This document shows positions 1 to 11,900 of a DNA stretch of 64,000 nucleotides, piece after piece. The notes beneath the pieces were generated by a model that was not told the origin of the DNA, did not search any database, and was given only the letters and a program-made list of their open reading frames with translations. Both the position numbers and the translations under genes were made by a program. How positions within the stretch are numbered: the first letter of the stretch is position 1; the number at the start of each line of letters is the position of its first letter. This DNA comes from Psoroptes ovis. Lineage: Eukaryota; Arthropoda; Arachnida; Sarcoptiformes; Psoroptidae. Where the stretch lies: the NCBI GenBank assembly GCA_002943765.1, contig PQWQ01000011.1, positions 496,001-560,000 of the forward strand, given 5' to 3'.

Positions 1-973
1 TTTTCATCATCATCAACAACAACATTTTTTCTTTCATGTAAATCTTGTTAAAAACACATGTTTCTAGAACATTTTCTTCGTTATTTTGCGGAAATGTTCA
101 ACACATTTTCAATATGAAGCAATATATAGCAAGCATTTGAATTGAATTTTCATCATTTGAATTATTTTCATTATTATTATAATCAATCATTTGATTTGTA
201 TTTGTTTTTTGGTGGTATTTTTGGTTTGCTTTTTTTTATCTCACTGATTTTCAATTATCATTGAATTATTAACAATTGAATAATTTCATATTATGTTAAT
301 AATGATCATGTATTTTTGGTTTATGTATTTTTTGTACATCAGAGAATCATATTATTTTATTCATTTATTTTTTTTTTCAATCACAGAATCGTATGAAAAA
401 AAATTGATTCAGGTAATTCTTATCAGTGAATATCATTATATAATGATTTGATATGATAAAACGAATTTAAAATGAAATTATGAGATGGATTTTTGTCCAT
501 TTTTTCGATTGTATCAATTTCAAAGGATTCAATATTTCAATATATTTTTTTTTTTCTTTGTAACGATCAGACACACCCTTAACAAAATTTGTCAACATTC
601 ATTTTTTTCAGCAATGTTGACAAAAAATGTTCACAATTGCTTATGATTATTTTGTTGTATTTTATTGTCAATGTGTTTTTTGATTGTCAACATTTTTCTC
701 TTCAAATATTTAGCTTTAGGGTGTTTTTGTGATTGGAAAATATATATTTTTTTCATTTTTTTTTATTTATTTACTCATTCACTAACACCAATTGATTGAT
801 TGGTAGATTGGTATTCTGTTTCCTATACATTCGGAATTAAATGTTCAAATTTCAAATTGAAATGTGTTTTTTTTATAAATATCTCCGTTATTTCATGTTA
901 TTTTTAGAAGATGTTTCTGTAAACAAACACTTTTTTCTTTGAAAAAAAAACATAATCAATAATAAATACTTAC
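1..973. other. CADPS intron or downstream sequence, no exon recognised
   Basis: This is AT-rich sequence beyond the third recognised CADPS exon, which ends in a good GTAAGT donor at 968-973, so it should be intronic. I see no further exon of the gene. It contains a short perfect inverted repeat (arms 588-599 and 613-624) and poly-T runs. Confidence 0.5.
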
Positions 974-3900
974 TTATTATTATAACGTTTTAATTTTTGT
1001 AAACCATAACGACTATCGGTACTACTTTTAGAAATTGGTAAACTTTCTAAATTGGCCATCAATTGATTAATTGATGAATGTACTTCATCAGTATAAAGGC
1101 TTTCCATTTCTTTCAATACAAATTTTGGTAATAATTTACGATTCTAAGAAAAGGAGAGAGAATAAGAAAAATTTTTTTTTTTCGGTGATATTTTAATGAA
1201 ATTTTGTCACATTCATTGAGTTTATTTTTTTGTTACTAAAATTGTCAAACTTACTCTTTCCATTTCTGCACATTTTTGTATACGGCCATCTAATTCACGA
1301 CGAATGGCTGCAGTTTGTTCATCGGCTGAATCAAGCTAAAATTTATTTATTTTTGTTTATTTTCAAAATAAGAAAAATAATAATAATCAAATTATCATCG
1401 AAACATTTTTTTAAATATTATTATTAAATCATTGTCTATCAATGATATTAAATTGAATTAATTCAGTTGAAAAAAATAAAAATGAAAAGATCATAAATTG
1501 TAATTCGTATTGTATTGAATATTGTACATTTTGGTTGAAAAAACATTTCGTTTTCAAAAGGTGTTTTGTTTGTTTGTTTTTTTCTTGTTGTTTCAAGTGA
1601 AATATTGTCGATTTCAATGATGATTACTAAATGGATTAAAAATTAATAAATTTTCATTCTTTATCATTATTCTCATTTCAAAAGTAAAGATTTTCATTTC
1701 GAAACGAAAAAAAATGAAAGAAATGAAATAAACAATTTTCATAAACTGATAAACAACAACCTAAATGATGGCAGCAACCTGGACAAAAATTAATCTCTAC
1801 TTTTCAATTTTTGATAGATTAATCTATTCATTTCAGTGATTATTAAAGAAAATAGAATTAGAGAGCAAATAGATATTAGAGAAAAACCTTTTCCTATTGA
1901 AATGAAATGAAAATTTGATCAAAATGAAAAGAATTGAAGAAGAATCCCATGGTAATATTCACGTTGCATGTTTATTGAATATTCAAAAATAGAAAAAAAT
2001 TAATCAAATTTCGTTTTGAAAAATCACTGAAATCTTCAAAATCTTTCATATCTCTGAGATCTTCAAGATCTTCCTCAAAATACACAAATCTTTGTAAATC
2101 ACTTTTGGTATTTATTTATTTAAATTTCAAATAAATAAATACGAGAATTCAGCAAAAAAAAACAAATTTAAAAATGAAAAAACTTTGATCTTTAAATTTT
2201 TATTTATTTAAAAATTTATTTATTTATTTATTCAAAAATAAATAAAAACAAATTCAGGGATTATGAAGATTTTTAAAAGCAACAATCATACGATTTCGCT
2301 TTACGATTTGCTGCTCATTTTTTTTGTTTTGATCGTTTTCATTATTCAATAACTTTGTCATTTTCTTTTTTTTTTTTTTTTTTTTTTTTTTTTGGTTTGA
2401 TCGTTGTTCATTTATTCGTTAGTTTTATTCTGCTTATATTTTTACTTTTCAATTCAAAGCATTTTGTTTATTTTCATTCGGAAAATTTCTTTGATACAAA
2501 TTGCAACTATTGCACACTTACACACAAACACACAAACAATGACAATATCCAAAAAATTGATTTTCGATAAATTTTTATTTTTGTCTTTTTGGTTATATTG
2601 TTGTGTTGTTTGTTTGTTTCTTTGCTCCAAAAATCGACTAATTTGTTTTCATTCAAAAAAAAAAACATTATCGATCCAATATATTCGAAGAGAGACATAG
2701 GAAGAGATTATTTTTTTCTTTATATAAATAAATTGGATTCAAATTGCTTTGAATAACTTGAAGATATCAGGGAAAAAATGTGGATGATAATAATAATAAT
2801 AATAATAATGAAAGTTTTTCAGAAAAAAAAAGAAGAAAAAATGACTAAATTGTGTCAAGTAGTGTAGTCTATGTTATGTGTGTGTGTGTGTGTGTGTGTG
2901 TGTTCAAATACGTAGAAAAGTTTTAATAAATATAAAATGAAAATCAATTATGATTGTGGAATAATTTGGTTGATTATGGAATAATTTTTTTTGTAAATAA
3001 TAATGTAAATAATGATAATAATTGATTATTTATTAATAATAAATAATAATATACTTACTTGTAATGCATTATATAAAAGTTGATGTTCAAATTTTTTTAT
3101 TTTCAATATATTTTGAAACATATCATATAATTGTTCTTTACTTAATATCATTTCTGAACTCAGATTCATTGATCGTCCTTTGGCTGTTATATTCATATTT
3201 TTACATACATTTTGTTTATAATTATTATTTGATGATAATGAATCACCGGTTCCATCCGGGTTATTACCACAATTATCGACAACACCACGAAATATTTGAT
3301 CAAATTTTGTTAACCACTGACTAATGATCGATTCTTTAGTCATTCCTTCTGATTCAGGCAAACTGCGGACACGTTTTTCAATATTACGTCGAAATACTTC
3401 ACGAAAATCTTGTGCTGAACAGGCACCACTAACGACTAACATGTGTAAACGATTACTACGTAAAAATGCATCAAAATAATTCTGTATTGCTTGTGTGAAT
3501 GTATCATCAGTGGTAATATTTAATTCTCCATTCAAAAACGATTGAAAACGATTAATTATTTGTTCAGACTGCGATAATGTTATTTTCAATTCTCTTTTAT
3601 TTAGCTCAGGCTGTTTAGCATTGAATGGATATGCAATACAACGTAAAACAAAAACGTATAATTGCAATTTTGTTTTTCGTTCAGCCTCTTCACGTTCAGC
3701 TCGTTCTTCATCATTTTCGAATGAATCAAGCTCATTATTTGGTGAATCAATAAGTCTCTCAGGAGGATTTGGACTAGTTGCTCGCAACTGTGCAAGCGAA
3801 GCTCGGACTGGTAATAATAATTTTTCATTAGCTGATAATTGGTGCTGTTGCTGCTGCTGCTGTTGAGCTGGTGAATAATAATTCGTATCTTTTTGAGCAT

Positions 3901-4180
3901 TGGATTCTATACAAGGCGATATACTACGATTATTAGTGCCATAATTTGTTGTGCACAATTGATTTTGTTGTTGTAATTGTTGTTGTTGTTGGTGATTATT
4001 AATATTTATACTGGGCGTCAATTGACGCGCCGATATATTAATACCAGTCGAACTGCTGCTGCCTAAACCACCATCCGATCGTAATGATGATATTGCTGAT
4101 ATTGCACTAGATGTATCATTTTCCACTTCAGCGATCGTTACATTTTCATTTTCATCTTCCGATGATGATGGTTCAAGCAT
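974..4180 (-). CDS. CADPS: CADPS/CAPS, calcium-dependent activator protein for secretion (5' exons, partial)
   Basis: CAPS (UNC-31 in worms) primes dense-core vesicles for Ca2+-triggered exocytosis. Three exons are visible: 3059-4180 (374 aa from ATG), 1255-1335 (27 aa) and 974-1143, each with a GTAAGT donor; the gene continues past the left edge. The N-terminus MLEPSSSEDE closely resembles vertebrate CAPS. A Ser/Asn/Gln-rich low-complexity stretch with polyglutamine (about residues 60-120) follows. Then comes the conserved block with LQLYVFVLRCIAYPFNAKQP, EVFRRNIEKRVRSLPE and ILSKEQLYDMFQNILKIKKF. Exon 2 carries ADEQTAAIRRELDGRIQ and exon 3 SINQLMANLESLPISKS, both family hallmarks. The C2, PH and MUN domains lie outside the window. 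Intron 1 is about 1.7 kb, long for this genome. Confidence 0.95.
1336..3058 (-). other. CADPS intron 1
   Basis: The intron runs from donor GTAAGT (3053-3058, minus strand) to acceptor TTTAG at 1336-1340. It is made of A/T-rich simple sequence and includes a poly-T tract at about 2366-2393, (TAA)n at about 2789-2809 and (TG)n at 2877-2903. No other coding signal is recognised; open frames here are low-complexity. Confidence 0.75.
2877..2903. repeat. (TG)n microsatellite
   Basis: An uninterrupted TG dinucleotide run lies within CADPS intron 1. Confidence 0.95.
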
Positions 4181-7100
4181 TTTATCACAAACTATTATTC
4201 ACTTGTTATTTTACTCGTTCACTATTATTATTATTGCTATTTTTTACGATTTATTTATAGAAAAATGAAATATTTTATTCTATTATAATATGATTAAGAA
4301 AATTCTATCCAATAGTGATAATGATATTATCAAAAAAAAAATGGCAAACCAAATATTATTAAATTTAATGATATAGATTTTGGTCTAAATTATTAGATTT
4401 GACAATGAATGTCGTTATTATCGATGATAATAATAATGATGATAAATTGTTATCGAAGAAAAAAATTATTATTTTTGTTTCTTATTTCTTATTCTCTATA
4501 TGTGTAATTCAAATAAAAAATAACATTCACAGTGATGATCATCAACATTTAATGATTATTCTTGTCGGTGTTGCTGTCGATGATGAAAAAAAAATCTATA
4601 GTTTTGTCAAATTGGGGATAGGAAAAGAGAAGAAAACATTGAATTAGCTTCATTGAAATCAAAGGCAAAATGGAAATTTACACATTCAAACAAATATAAC
4701 CAAACAAACACGAATGAAATTGTGTGGAAATAAAAAAAGGGAAGAAAATAGGGGAAATATTTGCTTGAATAAACATTTTTCCTATTTTTCGATATTTACG
4801 AATGAAAATGAATCAAAAAAATTTTATCAATCAAACATTGAATTATTATTATTATTATTTTTCTTTGATAAATAAAAAAGAATAAAAATTTCTTGGGAAA
4901 AACACAGCATCGAACGCTTTACGAAAGGTTCAATTTTTCACTTCAAAAATACTTTGACAAACAAACGACAAGCACACAAAGCAAAAAACAAAAAAAAATA
5001 AACATGAATTCATTATTCAATATTTTTTTTTGAAATGAATTCTGTCAAAATAATAGAAAAATCAAAATAAACTAAAATAAATGCAATGCAGTGAAGCCAA
5101 CATTTGATTTGAATGAATACGCTCCTTTTTGTTTGAGATGCTTATCACCATTTCTCACATATATCTTTGTGAAAATTTTAACGAGAACTGCTCCGTATGA
5201 TTTGTCTTCATTTTTTGAATTTATTCATTTTTTTCTCACACATATTCAATGGCATGTTATTCAATGAACAGAATAACATTAACTATTTGAGAATACAAAA
5301 AATAAGAAATGAGAAAAATGGGAGAAATAAAATCATAAAATATGCCATTTTTCGCGTTTCATTTATTCAATAGATACACACACACACACATCAATTCACC
5401 TTTCACATCTTTTGAAATCGATATTTTTAACTGTGTAAACACTTTTATTATTGTGCATAAGGGGCAAAAAAAAGGGCTTGATGGCAGTAAGAAAAATAAG
5501 TGAAAAATTATCACATTATTTCGCCTAAATGAAATTATTGAAGAAAAAATGAAAATAAATTGCGGAATCATCGGCAAAGGAAAATTGATCATCAAAATGA
5601 ATGAATGAAAACGTTTTCTTATTTCGGAAACGTCATCAAAAATACAAAAAAAAGGGGAAATATGCTCGAAAAAAAATGTTTGAAATTTGATAAAATGCAT
5701 ATGAATGCTTTGAGAATTGAAGAATTCATGAATTCAAGAAATGAATTGGAAAATGAAATATTTCAAAGAAATGATTTCCTTTCATTATTTTTCCTTTCTT
5801 ATTTCTTTAAATTAATTTTTAAATAAAAAAAAATTTCACCGAAATTCAACGAAAATATAATTTGATATCAAATATCCATTATTATTATCATCATTATTAT
5901 TATGAAAATTTTTATTGACAAAAATGGGAGAAAACTAAACGTTTTTATTGGTAATTTATATTAAATTTCATCAAAATTAAATTTGAAAAGCATTGAATAA
6001 CTTTTACAATGAATTTTAGAAATAAGTTTTTCTTGTATTTCTCATTAATTTAATACTTTCATTTCATTGAATAGATAAAAATTGAAATGAAAGTGATCAC
6101 AATTCAATAAATAAAATTGGATTGAAAATTGAAAATTGTCGTCACCGTTGTTGAATTGTGGAATTTAATCGAAATTTTCCAATTTTAAATCGATTACAAT
6201 TGAGATTCGTCGAATATCTTCAAAATCTATCAAACACGAAAACAAATTATCGAGAATAAACTTTTTTTAAAAAACGAATGACATTTAAGAATTTGTGAAT
6301 GAATGAATATGTCAACGTTAGAATTTTATTATACAATTTAACATTCTATATATAATCATAAAATATATTAAATTAACAACAATTGATTCAAATATATTAA
6401 TTTAATTGGCGTGACAAATATATATTCCTTATTCAATAAAATCAAATTCTTCATCGTAATCGTAATTGTTGTTGTGAGCTTGTGGTTTTCATTATTGAAA
6501 TTAAATTTCAACATTCGTGAACGTTTGATGTGTTTATATGTATGTTAAAGTTTATGCTCGATGTTCACGTTTGATTCAAGCATCAATCCATCGAAAAGTA
6601 ATCGAAATTCAGAAGAAAACATGCAAACTTGTGTTCTTCTACTTGACACTAATTGACATTTCTTTACACCATATATCGAAGCAAATATATGTTTCGATCG
6701 ATCTTATTTGAAATGTGGATCATTTGTGAATAATCGAAAATAGAATATTTCGAAAAAGTAAGCCAAATAATAATATAAAACAATATTGAATCATTGAAGA
6801 TTGAATCAAATATTTGAAGGTTTTCTAAAATTCAAAAAGTAAAACCTTTAAAAGGTTTTTTATTTTGGATAAAAATCAACATTAACCTAATGGCATGCCC
6901 ATTTGTCATTGAGAAAAACATGACCCATCAAATGAATAGTGCTCAGAATACTCAAAATTCAATGCGGAAATAATTGATTTCAGGAATAAACATTGGAATG
7001 AAAATAGAATTTGACATATGAAACAAATGGTGTAAATTGAATTATTCAAAAGTAGAAATTGAAAATTAAATTCAAATTTAAATTTGGCTAAAAACAAATT

Positions 7101-8709
7101 TGCATTCATTTTGAGTAAAACTATCACTATTATTTGGGTCAGTTTGAAATTATTCATTATTTTTCAAAACTGAAAAAAATGAAAAGTGAAAACTTTCATT
7201 TTTTGAAGGCTTCATAATTTTTTTGGAAATGTTGAAATTATTAATAATAAAACTTTTATTAATAATAAAAGTAAATATTATTATGACAGAGATATTGTTG
7301 TATTTCATAGAAAATATTAAAAAAAAGTATAAAAATCATGGAACAAACAAACACAAATACGGACAAACCTGAATGAACATTTTGAATGATGATAATTATG
7401 ATAACAATAACAATAATGATGGTAGAATGAAGAGATAAAATCGAGAATGGACACTCCATTCACCAAAAGCGAAAATGGAAAAACGTTTAATTATCAACAC
7501 ATTCAACAATGGCTCGATAGAGATAGACAGATAGATAGATCAGTGAAAATTAAAACTAAAATTGAAAAAATGGAAAAAAAATAAAGCAAATACGCCCAGT
7601 AATGTTTGAATACAAGAAATAATAATGACAATGATAATAATAACAATAATAAAATTTTATTATTTGACATTTTTGTTGTTTTGTTTTGTCATTTTTACAA
7701 GTTTCAAGTTTTTTTTCAATTAAATAAATTATTTCGGTTCATTTTTCCTCGTTTTCTATGGCAAATGAAGAACCCGAATTTGAATTGCAAATGAATTTCA
7801 ACATCAAAAAACTAAATTTTGGTCCATCGAATACATGTGAATTTGTCGAGTCAAATTATGATTTTGAGTAAAATAATGAAAATGAGTTCAGCCAGTGATG
7901 ATAATAATGATGAACTTGCATGATGAATTTTTTTCAATTAAATTTCAATTAAAGACCGAAATTGAAATGGAAAAATGCAAGTCTATTTCAGAGAAGAGCA
8001 CCGAAAATTGTTCACGAAATTGTTTGTGTAAAAAAAAAAATTCAAAAAAAAAAATCCAAAGGAATTCCGTATCCATAGCATCAGATGAAGAGGATTCTTA
8101 ACGGTAATTCGTAACGGTACAATATTGATTCGGATTCATTCATTCATTTTTATTTTTCATTTCATTATTCTCTCTCACACATTCATGATGGAATTTCTCG
8201 AATAAATTTCATTTATTTGAGATTTATTTTTTCAAACATTATTTTTTTCCCATTGATATTTATATCAATATTTGCCGATCGTTGAATATGAATTTGAAAG
8301 AAAAAACAAACACATACATCTTTGAAAATATAATAATATCTAAATGATGACGTAAATAATGATTTTCTATTATTTTTTTACATCATCATTATTATTTAGT
8401 TTTTGATAAGATTATATAGTATGGTTTGATAATAATAATAACAATAATAATCTTTAAAGGGAAAAAAAATTGTTATAAAAATGAATTTACCAAGTTTTTT
8501 GGTGATATTATTGTAGTTGTTATGGTTGTTACTGATCCTATTACATCAATAGCATTACACATTGGAGACAAATATTTTCGAAGAAAAAATGAAAATGGTA
8601 AAAGATTTTGTGAAAAAAAAAATTTAAATTCCATCATCATCATCCCCTCATCATACATCAAATAGCGATGATGATAATGGAATGCGAATTGAATCGTAAA
8701 ATAAACTTT
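4181..8709. other. Intergenic DNA, about 4.5 kb, no gene recognised
   Basis: This stretch lies between the CADPS start codon and the copia target site and presumably includes the CADPS promoter and 5' UTR. It is AT-rich with short AAT/GAT and CA repeats. Open frames up to 113 codons are low-complexity, share no residues with families I know and lack convincing splice partners. I found no tRNA or transposon end. Confidence 0.5.
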
Positions 8710-8714
8710 GATTC
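8710..8714. repeat. Copia target-site duplication, left copy (GATTC)
   Basis: GATTC directly precedes the 5' LTR and is repeated directly after the 3' LTR (13146-13150). A 5-bp duplication is typical of Ty1/copia integration. Confidence 0.95.
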
Positions 8715-8982
8715 TGTTAGAATTTATATAGAATTATTTTGTACTTTGTTTTGTCTTTAATTTGACATAATGTTCCCCGCATTATATTAATTAATTGTAT
8801 GCTAATTAATTTCTTAAAAATTTGTTAAAAACTGTAATATTTTCAAATTACAAATTGTATAAATAAAAGTTATGTTAAGCTGGGTGGTTAACGCAGTTTA
8901 CAGCAAGCATACCCACAGCTTCTGCGCATTTATAATTTTGTTTGTTTCTTTCTAACAGCTCCGCAAGTTTAAATTATTTACA
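8715..8982 (+). repeat. Copia 5' LTR (268 bp)
   Basis: The LTR starts TG and ends CA. TATAAATA at 8858-8865 is a plausible promoter box and overlaps an AATAAA signal at 8862-8867, so U3 would be about 140-170 bp. An AT-rich near-palindrome around TTAATTAATT lies in U3. I see no difference from the 3' LTR at 12878-13145. Confidence 0.96.
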
Positions 8983-8995
8983 GGTTATGGGCTCA
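8983..8995 (+). promoter_or_regulatory. Primer-binding site, initiator-tRNA anticodon-loop type, containing the gag-pol ATG
   Basis: GGTTATGGGCTCA directly follows the 5' LTR. Its complement TGAGCCCATAACC matches the anticodon stem-loop of animal initiator tRNA-Met (in flies ...GGGCCCAUAACC) apart from one G-U position. This is the Drosophila copia arrangement, where a 5' half of tRNA-iMet is the primer. The ATG at 8987-8989, the likely gag-pol start, is the complement of the CAU anticodon. Confidence 0.8.
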
Positions 8996-11900
8996 CACGT
9001 GAAGGACGGTATCGTGGTGTTAAATGGCCGCAACTTTAATCGCTGGAAGACGTTCATCGACATCCTCCTGGCAGAACATCAAGTGCTTGGTCACGTCTTG
9101 GCTGAACCCCCGGCTGACGCTGATGATCAGTACCGTGCTTTGGAAGCACGCGCTAAGCGAATCATATCGCAGAGCCTTGATGACGAAAACCACGTACGCA
9201 TCGAGTCCTTGACAACTGCGAAGGCCTACTATGACGCAATTGTCGGTTACTATCGTGGAGCAGAAAAACGCAACGTCAATAGCCTGTGGGACCGATACTA
9301 CAGCTTTAAATTCGGTGCATCACTTTCTAACTCTTTTGTTGAGCTTAGAAACATAGTGACCGAACTACGTAGCGCCAAAGCCGATTTGCCTGAAGAGGCA
9401 GTAGTACGTAAAGTACTTTCTATACTCCCACCGGAGTATGATGGCGTTGCTGATGGTATCGAAGTCATGTCCAAAGATAAAATCACTGTTACGCTTGCTG
9501 AAGTTGAAGACTTGGTTCTACGAAAACAAACTCGTTTAAATCGTCGCAACGAATCGACGGCCGCAATGGATGAACCAAGGGGATCGGCGGACTTGGATTT
9601 AAATAATGCTGTTCTGGCTATGCCAGGTAAATCCAAGAAAAGATTTGACAAACAACGCCCGATCGTAAAATGCTACAATTGCGGAAGAGCTGGACATATA
9701 AAGAAATATTGTCGATTGCTGAAGAATGGTCCACGAAACAACGATGCGATCAACAGAGCTAACCATCAACACAACACCAACGTTGCTCTCGCCTGTGTTC
9801 TACCACAATCATCACCTGACGATACAGTGTTTTGGATCGACACCGGTGCATCTGAAAGCATTTGCAACAACAAAGATTTATTTTGTGATTTACAATTGTT
9901 TACAAGTGAAGATGACGCTCGTGCTTTTGCCGTAAGTGGATACAACGAAGTTTCATCATCCGACAGTCCTCGTGGTATCGGCACTATTCAGTGCAAATTC
10001 TTTAATGGTTCATCATGGACTGGTGTAACACTTACGAACGTTTTATTTATGCCGAGTAGTCTTTATAATCTAATTTCACTTGGGAAGATCACCGATAAAG
10101 ACGGCATTAGCTTTGGTGGTATGAAGAAACATCTAGTGATATATAAAGATGACCGACCAATCATATATGGCGAGAAGGGTCATGAACTTCGTAATTTGTA
10201 CAAGTGTTGTGTGAGAGTTGATAAATCATGTGTTAATTTTGTGACAAAACCATCGTTAAGTTTGTTGCATGAAAGGTTAGGACATATTAATTGTGATCGC
10301 ATTCGTGAAATGTCAACAAAACAAAGTGTTCTCGACATACCGACTAGTTTAGAAGATGGTTATACAATGTGTTCATCGTGCATCGAAGGCAAACTGACTG
10401 AAACAACTCATCCTTCTAAATCTGTGAAACGTGTATGTGAATCCGGCCAAATTTTGCATGCCGATGTGTGTGGACCAATCGACGAATCAATTCATCGCAA
10501 TCGTTATTATGTGATTTTTAAAGACGAATTCAGCTCTTATAGAAAAGTGTATTTCATGAAAAACAAAAGTGAAGTGATTGACAAATTTAAATTGTGTTAC
10601 AGTGAAACAAAGATTGAAACTGGTCACGATATTCTAGTGCTACGTTCAGACAACGGAACAGAATTTGTAAATGAACAAATGGCCGACTTTATGAGAATGA
10701 AAGGCATCAAACATGAGACAAGTGTTCCGTACACACCTCAACAGAACGGCTTTGCTGAACGTGAAATAAGAAATTTGAATGATCACGCCCGGACCATACG
10801 ACTGTCTGCCAGATTACCGTATTATTTATGGGATGAAATGGTCAATACGACCGCATATTTGTTTAATCGCATTTGTAGTAGCGATGGTGTTACCCCATAT
10901 GAGAAGTGGCACGGTCGGAAACCTTCAATAGGTCATTTGAGAATCATCGGGTCCTGTGGCAAAGCACTAGTGAAAAGTCATCATCGTAAATTCGAATCAA
11001 AAACATGTGATGTGTACCTTGTTGGATATGAAGAATCAACATCAATTTATCGTGTGTATAATCCTCGTCAACGATGCATCCAACGAGTATCATCTGTTAA
11101 ATTTATTGAAGAAGTTAAATGTTCACTGATGAAAACAACAATGTGTAATGATGATCATGTGATAATGAAAAGTGACAAAAGTGACCAAAACAAAATGATT
11201 TTTAGTGAAATTGATGATGATATCTTTTGTGATGCAACTGATGATGAATCAACATTGATTGTGAAAAGCCCGAAATCAAAGGGTAGACCGTTAGGCACCA
11301 AAAACAAACAGTATGAACGTAATATTGAAAGAATCAACTCGTTGAGATCATCAAATGTGATATGTTTAAGTGCCATGTCTGAACCTTCAACATATAGTGA
11401 AGCAGTGAACTGTGTTGATAGTGATAAATGGCTTGAAGCCATGAATGAAGAAATAGAAAATATCAACAAAAATAATACTTGGATACCAGTTCAGCGAAAT
11501 AACCAACACGTCATCGGATTGAAGTGGGTTTATCGAATTAAAGATGACGGAAGATACCGAGCCAGGCTTGTGGCTCTAGGTAACAAACAACGATATGATA
11601 GCTTCAGTGAAACATACGCACCTGTAGCTAGAAATGATTCAATCAGATTAATGTTTGCAATTGCTGCTTCACAGAAAATGTTCATAAAACAGTTCGACGT
11701 ATGCACAGCATTTTTGAATGGCATACTTGAAGAAGACGTATTTGTGGATCAACCACCTGGATTTGAAGATGATTCAGGGTGTGTATTCAAATTAGTTAAA
11801 GGACTGTATGGGTTGAAGCAATCACCACGTGCTTGGAACAACCGATTTAGCGAAGTGATACTAAAATTAAATTTCAAACAGTCGATATTTGATCCATGTA

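Noticed and set aside
6430..6490. Minus-strand reading ending NNYDYDEEFDFIE plus stop, like an acidic C-terminus
   Set aside because: It is only about 18 codons long, with no good acceptor and no upstream exon; probably chance in A/T-rich repeats.
7895..8101. Plus-strand 68-codon ORF ending in an acidic SDEED tail
   Set aside because: Low-complexity Lys/Ser/Asn sequence with no recognised family and no supporting exons.
8942..8986. Upstream extension of the copia polyprotein into the 5' LTR
   Set aside because: It begins with TTG and has no ATG; the ATG at 8987 lies just before the conserved Gag sequence.
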